A stretch of DNA of 38,358 bases from an uncultured Elusimicrobia bacterium (GTDB lineage Bacteria > Elusimicrobiota > Elusimicrobia > Elusimicrobiales > UBA9959). Where the stretch lies: positions 1 through 38,358 of the forward strand of contig CAIPTO010000047.1 of assembly GCA_903867985.1 (NCBI GenBank), written 5' to 3'. The notes beneath the pieces were generated by a model that did not search any database, had not been told where the DNA came from, and saw only the letters and a list, made by a program, of their open reading frames with translations. Below, piece after piece: positions 31,584 through 38,358 of this stretch (its first letter is position 1; each line of letters opens with the position of its first letter). A program made the position numbers and the translations under genes.

Positions 31584-32239
31584 GCTTTAAGCATCGGCAC
31601 AAAACGCACTTCGGTTATAAATGTTTCTTTTATTTCAGCTCCGGTTTTAGTGTAAAGCATAAGGCGTTGCGAGCCTTCTAACCCTGTCGGCGCTACCAGC
31701 CGGCCTTTGTCCGCCAGTTGTTCAAAAAGGGCCTTCGGTACGCTGGCGGCGGCACAGGTTACTATTATGGCTTCGTAAGGCGCGCGGTCCGGCCAGCCCG
31801 CCGCGCCGTCGCCGGTTCTGTACAGTATGTTTGAGTAGCCCTCGGCGGCCAGAACAGTTTTTGCTTTTTCGGCCAGGGACTGAAAGAACTCTATGGTATA
31901 AATTTCTTTGGCCAGCTCTGCCAGAACGGCCGTCTGGTAGCCTGAACCGGTGCCTATTTCAAGGACTTTTTCTCCGCCTTTCAGCGCCAGCAGTTCGGTC
32001 ATCAGGGCCACGATGTAGGGCTGTGATATGGTCTGGCCTTCGGCTATTGGCAGCGGCTGGTCTTCGTAGGCGCGTGTTCTGAGATAATCGTCCACGAAGG
32101 CGTGGCGTTTCACCTTCTCCATAGCCTCCAGCACCTGGCCGTCCTTAATACCGCGGCTGATAAGCTGGTCCTCAACCACCTTGCGGCGGGTGAAAGCCTG
32201 ATATTGGCCGAACTTGGAATTAAGAATGTCTTTAAACAT
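31565..32239 (-). CDS. pcm: Protein-L-isoaspartate O-methyltransferase
   Basis: Repairs age-damaged isoaspartyl residues using S-adenosylmethionine. The 224-residue protein has the family start with VEDQLISRGIKDGQVLEAM, QPLPIAEGQTISQPYIVALMTELL, the SAM loop VLEIGTGSGYQTAVLAEL and APYEAIIVTCAAASVP. The ATG at 32239 is chosen because homology starts there; the upstream in-frame stretch is heptamer repeat. The C-terminus ends in array-encoded residues. It neighbours the surE-side genes, a common pairing (surE-pcm), although two genes lie between them here. Confidence 0.95.
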   Translation of the reverse strand: MFKDILNSKFGQYQAFTRRKVVEDQLISRGIKDGQVLEAMEKVKRHAFVDDYLRTRAYEDQPLPIAEGQTISQPYIVALMTELLALKGGEKVLEIGTGSGYQTAVLAELAKEIYTIEFFQSLAEKAKTVLAAEGYSNILYRTGDGAAGWPDRAPYEAIIVTCAAASVPKALFEQLADKGRLVAPTGLEGSQRLMLYTKTGAEIKETFITEVRFVPMLKAGGLED

Positions 32240-32243
32240 AAGT

Positions 32244-32375
32244 CGTAAATCGTAAATCGGCAATCGTAAATCGTAAAGCGGGAAGCGTAAACAGCAATCA
32301 ATCTTTATTCTGCTTATCGCCTATAGCCTAAAGTTTATGGCTTTATCGCTTATGGCTTACGGCTTATAGCTTCTC
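32244..32375. repeat. Two back-to-back 7-nt arrays upstream of pcm
   Basis: Seven gapless heptamers (CGTAAAT, CGTAAAT, CGGCAAT and so on) fill 32244-32292. After about 19 nt, GCTTATC, GCCTATA, GCCTAAA, GTTTATG, one 8-nt unit, GCTTATG, GCTTACG and GCTTATA run from 32312 to 32368. The second array encodes the last residues (SYKP) and TAA stop of the gluzincin peptidase on the minus strand. Confidence 0.88.
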
Positions 32376-34297
32376 ACTGCTTCTGCTGCGGCTGATATCA
32401 TTGGCGCTGGCGATATTTCGGCTCCCACGGCCTGGCGCATCCAGTCCCTCGGCGTTATTGAGCCAAGGCGGCACATGCGTTCCATTTCATCGCCCAGCTT
32501 GTGCGTTTTAAAATATTCCTCTATCTGGAAGGCGATAATATGCCCAAGCGGATAGTCCGGCAGGTACATGCCGTAGTTTATCATATGCGAGTATATCGCC
32601 AGCAGTGGGCTGTCCTTAACGCCGAAAATAGGCGCGTAATATTTGTCCCATATTCCGCGGGCTATTACGCCCACGGCCTGGCGCAGATCTTCGGCAGTGG
32701 CGTCTTTATTCTGATAGAGCCATCTCCACACATTCATATCCACAAGGGCCACGCCGGCGATCTCGCGCGCCGACCAGAAGCTATCCAGTGCTTTTAAAGC
32801 TTCGGAATTTTTGTCCGGCTTATGCAGCCCCAGAACCTCCATGTCGCGGTCCTGGAAGACGAAGGCGAAGCCCTCTGTGAAAGCCGTGTTAGGCACGCCT
32901 TCAAGCAGCGTGTGGTCCACCTTATACATCGAAAAGACCTGCTCGGTGCAGTGGCCCAGTTCGTGCATGGCGGTATTAAAGCCCTGATAGTTCATTCCGC
33001 CCGAAGGCACGCGTGTGCGCAGACGGGCCTTTTCGGTGCGCATTCCGGGGCCCCAGGCGTGCCCGGCCCCTCTGGCCGCGTCCACTTCAACGCGCGCGGC
33101 CACGAACTCAGCGGTCTCGCGGACGAAGCCCAGTTTCACCAGAATATTGGCTATATCCTTTTCAAAGTCGGCCGGGGATTTATATCTGTCGGTAACCGCC
33201 CGGTCAAGCTCGTTTTCCCGGATATCGGCCCGGCCTTTAAAGCCGGGATACCAGATGTCGAAGGGCTCCAGCTCCCGGCCTAATTTCTTCCTTATCAGGT
33301 CGGCGACGGCGCGGCCCTCCGGCGCTTCAAGCAGGCCGATGAACATCGCCTCCACCTCGCCCTCCGGTATCTCCCGGACGAGGTTGAATTTGCGCAGGAT
33401 ATGCGTGGGCTCCAGCGGGTAATACTTATCCTCTTCAAGATGGGCTTTAAAGATGTCTAAAAAGCGCTGGTAACGCGTGTCGGGCTCGCGCACGGCGGGC
33501 TTATCGTCCAGCGTGTTAAGCAGCGGATTATAAAGGCCGCGTTCGCTGTTTACGGCTTTGTCGGGGATCTCTGACGCTATGACTCGTTCCATCAGTCTGA
33601 GGATGATGCGCTGCTTTTTCAGACCGTCCGATTCGGCGTAAAGAGATTTCAGGTGGTCCCGCAGTCCCCAGTGCGAGATAAGCCGCAGTCCCTTGGGGAA
33701 GACGCAGTCTCCCTTTTCGTCGGTGACACGCTCCATGTTGATGTTATAGCTGTTGATGTAATTTTCGGCTTCGGCGTAGGTCGTTATAAGAAGCTGATTT
33801 ATTTCCGCCGGAACGCGATAGGCGAAACGCCGGGCCAGGCGGGTTTTTGCCCACTCTTCCCTGGACCAGCCTTCGCCGTCGCGCAGGCAATCTGCCAGCG
33901 AGCGCGCCGGAAAGTTGAGAAGCGCCAGGAAAGCCAGCTTTACCTTAAACATATCTTCCGTGAAATGCGAGGCGGGCGAGTAGGCGGCGAACAGCCGGTC
34001 GGCGGGGTGCAGCGGACCGGTATCAGTGTCCATCTCTCTCCTGAGCTTGAGCGTAAGCGCGGTAAAATGGCCGTTGGCGTATTCAAGCTTCTCCTCAAAA
34101 CGGCTGAACAGCGTTTCAAGCTGTCCGCCGGTCAGGAAACAGCTTAAACAGAAATCCCGGAATTCCCGTCCCTGGCCGTCTTTCTTTCCCCAGAGCCTTG
34201 CCGTCTGGCGCACGCAGGGATCTACGCGTCCGGCCTCGGACGGATATTTTTTTATAAGTTTTTCAATTATTCCGGAGATGATCTCTTCTTTTATCAT
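32357..34297 (-). CDS. Gluzincin metallopeptidase, M3-like
   Basis: A 646-residue cytoplasmic-looking protein without a signal peptide. His445-Glu446-x2-His449 (AMHELGHCTEQ) and Glu475 (TEGFAFVFQ), 26 residues after His449, form a zinc site. This spacing is close to thimet oligopeptidase (25), so it is probably an M3-like oligopeptidase; M2/M32 relatives remain possible. The large helical N-terminal part fits that fold. The extreme C-terminus and stop are made by the adjacent heptamer array, so the last residues are probably not conserved. Confidence 0.82.
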   Translation of the reverse strand: MIKEEIISGIIEKLIKKYPSEAGRVDPCVRQTARLWGKKDGQGREFRDFCLSCFLTGGQLETLFSRFEEKLEYANGHFTALTLKLRREMDTDTGPLHPADRLFAAYSPASHFTEDMFKVKLAFLALLNFPARSLADCLRDGEGWSREEWAKTRLARRFAYRVPAEINQLLITTYAEAENYINSYNINMERVTDEKGDCVFPKGLRLISHWGLRDHLKSLYAESDGLKKQRIILRLMERVIASEIPDKAVNSERGLYNPLLNTLDDKPAVREPDTRYQRFLDIFKAHLEEDKYYPLEPTHILRKFNLVREIPEGEVEAMFIGLLEAPEGRAVADLIRKKLGRELEPFDIWYPGFKGRADIRENELDRAVTDRYKSPADFEKDIANILVKLGFVRETAEFVAARVEVDAARGAGHAWGPGMRTEKARLRTRVPSGGMNYQGFNTAMHELGHCTEQVFSMYKVDHTLLEGVPNTAFTEGFAFVFQDRDMEVLGLHKPDKNSEALKALDSFWSAREIAGVALVDMNVWRWLYQNKDATAEDLRQAVGVIARGIWDKYYAPIFGVKDSPLLAIYSHMINYGMYLPDYPLGHIIAFQIEEYFKTHKLGDEMERMCRLGSITPRDWMRQAVGAEISPAPMISAAAEAVRSYKP

Positions 34298-34339
34298 TTC
34301 TTTTCACCCGCGTATATAATTCCGCACTCAGGGCGGTTT

Positions 34340-35020
34340 TTAATATTTATGCAGTTCTACGCCCTTACCGTCTTTGTGCGTGCAGTTCAGGGCCAGCATG
34401 CCGAAGTTCTGTGATTTTGGATTGGCGAAATAAAGCCAGCCCCCTGTATCGGTGACCACGCTGGCGATGTCGGCTTCGGTGGAGTCCGTCAACTCTACGG
34501 CTGCGGTTTTGGCGTGGCAGGGCAATTCAAGTTCCGGCGCTGTCGGCATATATTTAGGGATAAGCTCGGCCGGTGTCGCCGGGTATCGCCCTTCGAAGTC
34601 GGCGTAATATAAGATCAGGGCTTGGCGCGTTTCGGCAAGCTCTTCTTTTGCTCTGACGATCCTGGCTTTGCTCAGTAGTTCCTTCTCTTGGTCCTCCGCT
34701 TGTCTGATGAGGTCCGGGCCGAGTAAATTTTTAATCCTGTCGTCTAATTTGACTATTTCCCCGGCCACGCCGTCCAGTTCCGCCTGATCCACGCCCGGAT
34801 TTTTGCTGAGCAGGGCTGAAAGATGTTTAAGCGCGCTTTCTATTTCCTGCGTGTAGCGCGGCGCGGGCTGCGCGGCCGCCGTTGATACTTGCGGGGGTGC
34901 TGCTATAATTTCGGTCGTTTTCGACGGCGTTTCATCAGGGCGCTCGGCTTCGGCGGCGCCGGCCGCGCCTGCTGAAAATAAAAGCGCCGTAAAAACAGCC
35001 ATAATCGCGTTTTTTTTCAT
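34340..35020 (-). CDS. Exported protein with pseudopilin-like (T2SS GspG-type) C-terminal domain
   Basis: The 226-residue protein has a signal peptide (KKNAIMAVFTALLFSAGAAGA), an Ala/Pro/Thr-rich linker and a helical region (about 55-120). The C-terminal region (LILYYADFEGRYPATPAELIPKYMPTAPEL, then WLYFANPKSQ) resembles the beta-region of GspG-type pseudopilins. The classic prepilin N-terminus is missing, so it may be a periplasmic protein that has borrowed the domain. The ATG at 35020 is chosen for the signal peptide; an upstream in-frame start at 35104 overlaps surE. Confidence 0.7.
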   Translation of the reverse strand: MKKNAIMAVFTALLFSAGAAGAAEAERPDETPSKTTEIIAAPPQVSTAAAQPAPRYTQEIESALKHLSALLSKNPGVDQAELDGVAGEIVKLDDRIKNLLGPDLIRQAEDQEKELLSKARIVRAKEELAETRQALILYYADFEGRYPATPAELIPKYMPTAPELELPCHAKTAAVELTDSTEADIASVVTDTGGWLYFANPKSQNFGMLALNCTHKDGKGVELHKY

Positions 35021-35084
35021 TGTTGTATAATTTCCGATATGCGTCCCGCCCAAAAAGTGCGGCCGAAAGGCTGTCACACGCCCG

Positions 35085-35837
35085 TCAAAACGGCCAATTT
35101 TCAAGTTCCGGTATAAACTTGTAGTCGGTCAGGTCAAATTGTATGGGTGTGACGGAAATATAACCGCCGCGCAGGGCGTTAAGATCGCTGGCCCGGTCCG
35201 TATCCTTAGGCTTAAAATCCCCGGTCATCCAGTAATAGGTGTTGCCGTGCGGATCCCGGCGTTTGTCAAACCAGTCGTTGAAGGAGGTGCGGCTCTGGTT
35301 TGTCACGCGCACTCCTTTTATCCGCGTGGCCGGGATATTGGGTAGGTTAACATTGAGCAGCGTGCCGGGAGGCAGTTTGCGCTTTTTCAGCAGCCCGGCT
35401 ATTTTTACGGCGAACGCGGCCGAGGCGCTGAAATCCGGCTTGGTGAAAGTGTCCAGCGAGATCGCCAGCGAGGGGATGCCGAGCAGCGCACCTTCGGTGG
35501 CCCCTGAAACCGTGCCTGAATACAGGATATTGTAGCCCTGGTTGCCGCCAAGGTTTATGCCGGACACCACAAGGTCGGGCTTTTTCTTCATTATGGATTT
35601 TATGCCAAGTTTCACGCAGTCCGCCGGGGTGCCGCTGGCCGCGTAGCCGAAAAATTTTCCGTTGCGGTTTGCCGGAACTACCCTGAGCGGGTCCGCTATG
35701 GTTATGGCGTGTCCCACGGCGCTGCGCTGCGTGTCCGGCGCGACCACCGTTACATTGCCAGCTTTTTTAAGGGCGGTCGCCAGGGCGAAGATGCCTTCGG
35801 CGTAAATGCCGTCGTCGTTTGTTATAAGTATTTCCAT
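35085..35837 (-). CDS. surE: 5'/3'-nucleotidase SurE
   Basis: SurE is a metal-dependent nucleotidase active on nucleoside monophosphates, linked to stationary-phase survival. The 250-residue protein has Asp8-Asp9 (ITNDDG), APDTQRSAVGHAIT, SGTPADCVKLGI and SGINLGGNQGYNILYSGTVSGATEGALLGIPSLAIS. The length is normal. The ATG at 35837 is used because homology starts there. surE and pcm often neighbour each other. Confidence 0.96.
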   Translation of the reverse strand: MEILITNDDGIYAEGIFALATALKKAGNVTVVAPDTQRSAVGHAITIADPLRVVPANRNGKFFGYAASGTPADCVKLGIKSIMKKKPDLVVSGINLGGNQGYNILYSGTVSGATEGALLGIPSLAISLDTFTKPDFSASAAFAVKIAGLLKKRKLPPGTLLNVNLPNIPATRIKGVRVTNQSRTSFNDWFDKRRDPHGNTYYWMTGDFKPKDTDRASDLNALRGGYISVTPIQFDLTDYKFIPELENWPF

Positions 35838-36171
35838 AGAGTTTAAATCTCTTATCTCCCGGCTGTTTTCCTGAATCGATAAAATTATATCAGTTTCCCC
35901 GCCCCGCCCGCCTGTGAACTGGTTAGTGCAAATCCTCTTCAGTTGTGATTTTTGGGTTCGCAGGGCTGCCGGGGGACTGGAACGCGAAATCAGCGTCGGG
36001 CACACCGTGCCCGCGCTTCCGGACCTCAGTCGCCGCGCTGCGCAAGCGGCTCCTTCCGGTACGGTTTCGCTAACCCAGATCCCCCGGCGCCAGCTCCACT
36101 GATAAGTGTTTTAGTTTTACACTTACCTTAGCGGAGGATTTGGGGGTGTAATGAAAAGGGCGGAATGGTTT
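35838..36171. other. Intergenic region with long inverted repeat and internal stem-loops
   Basis: No gene is supported. 35965-35988 (CTGCCGGGGGACTGG core) is imperfectly inverse to 36066-36093 (CCCAGATCCCCCGGCGCCAG core). Between them are a 7-bp stem CGGGCAC/GTGCCCG with a 3-nt loop (35997-36013) and GCCGC/GCGGC (36032-36050). A further stem, TAAGTGT/ACACTTA, lies at 36103-36125. It could be a structured RNA, a mobile-element remnant or part of a multicopy repeat; I cannot tell which. Confidence 0.55.
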
Positions 36172-36558
36172 TTAGGGCGCTGTAGGGGGCTGGGAGGGCG
36201 ACAAATATTTATTTATCATGCTTTCTAATTCATCAAAGCAAAAAGGTTTAGCCAGACAGGCGTCCGCGCCGCAGGCCGCGTGTTTTTCACTCAGGCCTTC
36301 GGTTATAGAGGAGATCAAAAAAACCGGGATGTGTTTCAGTTTTTCGTCACTTTTTAATATCTGCGTAACCTCGTCGCCGTTCATCAGGGGAAGGCCCAGA
36401 TCAAGGATTACCAGATCAGGCACCAGCCGGGCCGCAAGATCCAGAGCCTCGCGGCCATCGCGTCCGCTGAACACCTCGTAACCCTTTTTCCTCAAGCCGT
36501 GCGATACCAGAAACAGCAGAGCGGGCTCGTCGTCAATTACCAATATCTTTTTTGCCAT
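36172..36558 (-). CDS. Single-domain response regulator
   Basis: A 128-residue receiver protein: Asp9-Asp10 in VIDDEP, phosphoacceptor Asp53 (LVILDLGLP), Ser83 or Ser84 and Lys104 (CLAKP). No DNA-binding domain is present. The ATG at 36558 lies 2 nt after the stop of the upstream kinase, with a G-run Shine-Dalgarno inside the kinase's last codons, so the two are co-translated and probably cognate. A second ATG at 36567 is less likely, having no spacing to a ribosome site. Confidence 0.92.
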   Translation of the reverse strand: MAKKILVIDDEPALLFLVSHGLRKKGYEVFSGRDGREALDLAARLVPDLVILDLGLPLMNGDEVTQILKSDEKLKHIPVFLISSITEGLSEKHAACGADACLAKPFCFDELESMINKYLSPSQPPTAP

Positions 36559-36560
36559 TG

Positions 36561-38219
36561 TCAGCATCCCCCCTGTTTTAAAGGCAGTGTGAAATGGAAG
36601 ACAGAGCCCTTGCCGGGCTCCGACTCAGCCCAGATCTTACCGCTATGGGCCATAATTATTTCTTTTGAGATCGCCAGCCCCAGTCCGGTGCCGCCAGCGG
36701 TTCTGTTTTCATCTGACGCCAACTGCTCAAAGGGTTGAAAGAGTTTAGGCAGATCTTCGGCCTTAATGCCATGGCCAGTATCACGGACCGCAACATGCAG
36801 CATCCCGCCTTCATCAGCCGCGTGGACGGCAATCCCCCCTTTTTCGGTATGCGCTATCGCATTGGACAATAGATTCGTGATAACCTGTATGATTTTATCC
36901 CTGTCAAACATAGCCGGGGGTATGCCCGGGCTTATATCCGTCAGCAATTCCAGCTTTTTGGTTTTCGTTATAAGTTCCATAGACCGTGCCGTTGTCCGGA
37001 TCGCGTCGCTGATGTCGTTTTCTGTAATTTTAAAGCTCATTTTCCCGACGGTCATTTTCTGCAGATCCAGCACATTGTTGATCAGGCGGCCCAGGCGGTC
37101 GGCGTTGTCATGCACAAGGGAGAGCATTTCCCTGTGATCCGCGCTCAGGTTTCCCGGCTCTTCCAGAACAAGGCCTACGCCCAGCATGATAGCGGTCAGC
37201 GGGCTTCTGAGCTCGTGGGATACCATTGAAGCGAACTTTGATTTTATTTCCGCGGTCTGCCTGATGGCCTGCTCAGCGCGCTTGCGTTCGGTAATATCCG
37301 TTACAGTCGCCAGCAAAAACTTTTCCGCCTCAACCTCAACCCGCGACAGCAATACGGTGGCGGGAAAATCCTGTCCGTTTATGCGCTTGTGCGTCCATTC
37401 AAAGAAATATGTTCCTTTTTGCATTGCCGTTTCAATCATCTCTTTTGCCTTTTTGTCGGAAGGCAGGCCATCCGGCTGAAACTGAGGCGAAACATCCGCG
37501 GGCGTCAATGAAAGGAATTCGCTCACGTTTTTCGCCCCGAACATTTCCGCCATAGCCTGGTTCCCTGAAGTGAATCTCCAGGAAGGGGGAGCCAGAGTCA
37601 TCAGGGCCTCGTGTGAACTCTCAAAGAGGCTGCGGAACTTTTCTTCACTGTCGCGCAGAGAGTCGCGCAATTTATACTCGTCGGTCACATTGCTGAAAAT
37701 CAGCACGGCGCCTATTATCCCGCCGTCCGCATTGTGTATCGGGGCGCAGCTGTCGGCTATCTGGTATCGCGCGCCGTCGCGGGCTGTCAGCATCGTATGG
37801 TTCACCAGTTTCATCGTGATATTCTCGCGCAGGACATAACGCACCGGGTTTTCTTCAAGCGCGGAGGTGTCGGTGTGGATAATGTGGAAAATATCCTCAA
37901 CAGGGTGGCCTGCCGCCTGGGCCAGAGTCCAGCCGGTAAGTTCTTCGGCCACTGTGTTAATATTCGTGATACGGCCGGCGGCGTCCGTGGCTATCAGTCC
38001 GTCACCCATAGAGCGCAGGGTGGCCGCGAGCATCTCTTCACTGTCGCGCAGCGCGTCTTCCGCCCACATGCGCTCGGTGATATCGTGAAATGACCACACC
38101 CTTGTCCTTGAGTTGGCGCCATTATACCGCAGCGGGGCGGAGCTGCGTTCAAATATCCGGCCATCTTTGAAGTGTATTGTATCTAAAATGTGCTCATTAG
38201 TATCGTAGAGGCGCTGCAC
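36561..38219 (-). CDS. Multi-PAS sensor histidine kinase, N-terminus truncated
   Basis: As preserved the frame has 552 residues. It opens inside a PAS/PAC-type domain (1-50, KDGRIFERSSAPLRYNG...FHDITER), followed by a PAS domain (about 60-185) and another (about 190-315). The HisKA domain has phosphoacceptor His335 (MVSHELRSPLTAI). The ATPase domain has the N-box (NLLSNAIAHTEKG), DTGHGI, FQPFEQL and GTGLGLAISKEI. The start is unclear: GTG 38219 lies within the PAS remnant, and a TGA just upstream closes the frame beside the insertion-sequence edge. It is probably a kinase that lost its N-terminal sensory part, though the remaining domains are complete. The partner is the regulator 2 nt downstream. 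Confidence 0.85.
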   Translation of the reverse strand: MQRLYDTNEHILDTIHFKDGRIFERSSAPLRYNGANSRTRVWSFHDITERMWAEDALRDSEEMLAATLRSMGDGLIATDAAGRITNINTVAEELTGWTLAQAAGHPVEDIFHIIHTDTSALEENPVRYVLRENITMKLVNHTMLTARDGARYQIADSCAPIHNADGGIIGAVLIFSNVTDEYKLRDSLRDSEEKFRSLFESSHEALMTLAPPSWRFTSGNQAMAEMFGAKNVSEFLSLTPADVSPQFQPDGLPSDKKAKEMIETAMQKGTYFFEWTHKRINGQDFPATVLLSRVEVEAEKFLLATVTDITERKRAEQAIRQTAEIKSKFASMVSHELRSPLTAIMLGVGLVLEEPGNLSADHREMLSLVHDNADRLGRLINNVLDLQKMTVGKMSFKITENDISDAIRTTARSMELITKTKKLELLTDISPGIPPAMFDRDKIIQVITNLLSNAIAHTEKGGIAVHAADEGGMLHVAVRDTGHGIKAEDLPKLFQPFEQLASDENRTAGGTGLGLAISKEIIMAHSGKIWAESEPGKGSVFHFTLPLKQGGC

Positions 38220-38234
38220 TGTAGCGATTTTTTT

Positions 38235-38358
38235 AAAATGTCATGGTGGCGGCAAGTAGAAATGTCATGGTTTGAGGTAAACTAACCCTTCAGGCAACTA
38301 GCCAGGAGGGATTAAATGGAGCAACTAACCATGAGCAACCAGGATATAGACAAACTTA
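38235..38358 (+). mobile_element. Left end of a probable insertion sequence, truncated by the window
   Basis: The 12-mer AAATGTCATGGT occurs twice (38236-38247 and 38260-38271), as is usual in insertion-sequence ends. A strong ribosome site and a short reading frame then follow. The kinase homology stops at about 38228, immediately before this element. The other end is outside the window, so the limits are inferred. Confidence 0.6.
38316..38358 (+). CDS. Start of a putative transposase (partial)
   Basis: Only 14 codons are visible (MEQLTMSNQDIDKL). AGGAGGG lies 6 nt upstream of the ATG. The start resembles some ISNCY-type transposases that open with MSxxEIxRL and a helix-turn-helix; this is weak pattern memory. 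The rest lies beyond the window. Confidence 0.45.
   Translation, partial: MEQLTMSNQDIDKL

Noticed and set aside
15735-32375. CRISPR array interpretation of the intergenic repeats
   Set aside because: Units are 7-8 nt with no spacers of constant length and there are no cas genes.
34298-34339. Possible small gene or terminator between the peptidase and the pseudopilin-like gene
   Set aside because: The gap is only 42 nt with no stem followed by a U run and no start with a ribosome site.
36066-36098. Possible tRNA or tmRNA 3' end (GCCAGCTCCAC resembles an acceptor end)
   Set aside because: The T-loop consensus (GGTTCGA) is not present in the right place and no matching 5' acceptor half or anticodon arm could be built.
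35914-36102. Open frame of 62 codons across the inverted-repeat region
   Set aside because: It has no ribosome site and no recognisable domain, and it follows the GC-rich palindromes; it is more likely a by-product of the structured DNA.

Overview
The window looks like one contiguous chromosomal stretch of a Gram-negative bacterium of moderately high GC: the sample lines I counted are near 60% GC in core regions and near 40% in one inserted-looking block. Outer-membrane barrel, signal-peptide, SurE/Pcm and cytochrome bd genes support a diderm envelope with an oxygen-handling branch. Gene content and style would fit a lineage such as Elusimicrobiota, but nothing here fixes the taxonomy, so that is inference. 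I saw no tRNA, rRNA or CRISPR array.

Layout. 1-2373 (-) is the 5' part of a KS-AT megasynthase resembling the PfaA/secondary-lipid synthase type. 2775-5130 (+) is cydAB. 5206-7750 (+) carries an MBL-fold hydrolase, a one-TM coiled-coil-like protein and a PorV/UPF0164-like barrel. 7849-10800 (-) is an AT-rich block with a secreted HELTH metalloprotease and two membrane-anchored unknowns, with a perfect 32-bp direct repeat at 7849 and 10253. 10831-13037 (-) holds a TPR-like membrane protein, suhB and a BadF-type kinase; divergent from these are ptsN and an APC permease with a USP-like tail. 15851-22521 (+) is a housekeeping run: def, fmt, a three-PASTA protein, rpe, a lone receiver protein, rpsP, khpA, trmD, rplS, rnhB and yraN, with no rimM. 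22633-25587 (+) is nucleoside salvage (PNP, pyrimidine-nucleoside phosphorylase, upp) closed by a perfect bidirectional terminator. 25719-26432 (-) is a Crp/Fnr regulator with an FNR-spaced cysteine motif. Then come a flippase (+), an ORF6N protein (-), an ABC-2 exporter pair (-), an alpha/beta hydrolase, pcm, a gluzincin peptidase, a pseudopilin-like exported protein and surE (all -). The right end has a response regulator and a PAS histidine kinase whose N-terminus is cut off next to what looks like the edge of an insertion sequence.

The most unusual feature is a set of tandem 7-mer and 8-mer arrays in nearly every intergenic gap between 15.7 and 32.4 kb, and once in frame inside the megasynthase linker. 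The word differs from place to place, but the design recurs: fixed 7- or 8-nt period and, often, two inverted arms about 20-35 nt long around a 30-nt centre. At several loci the period runs straight through the centre. Arrays supply the stop codons and last residues of trmD, pcm and the gluzincin peptidase, and plausibly a Shine-Dalgarno for the hydrolase. Other candidates for follow-up are the FNR-like regulator together with cydAB, a long inverted-repeat region of unknown nature at 35965-36125, and the IS edge at 38235 onward.
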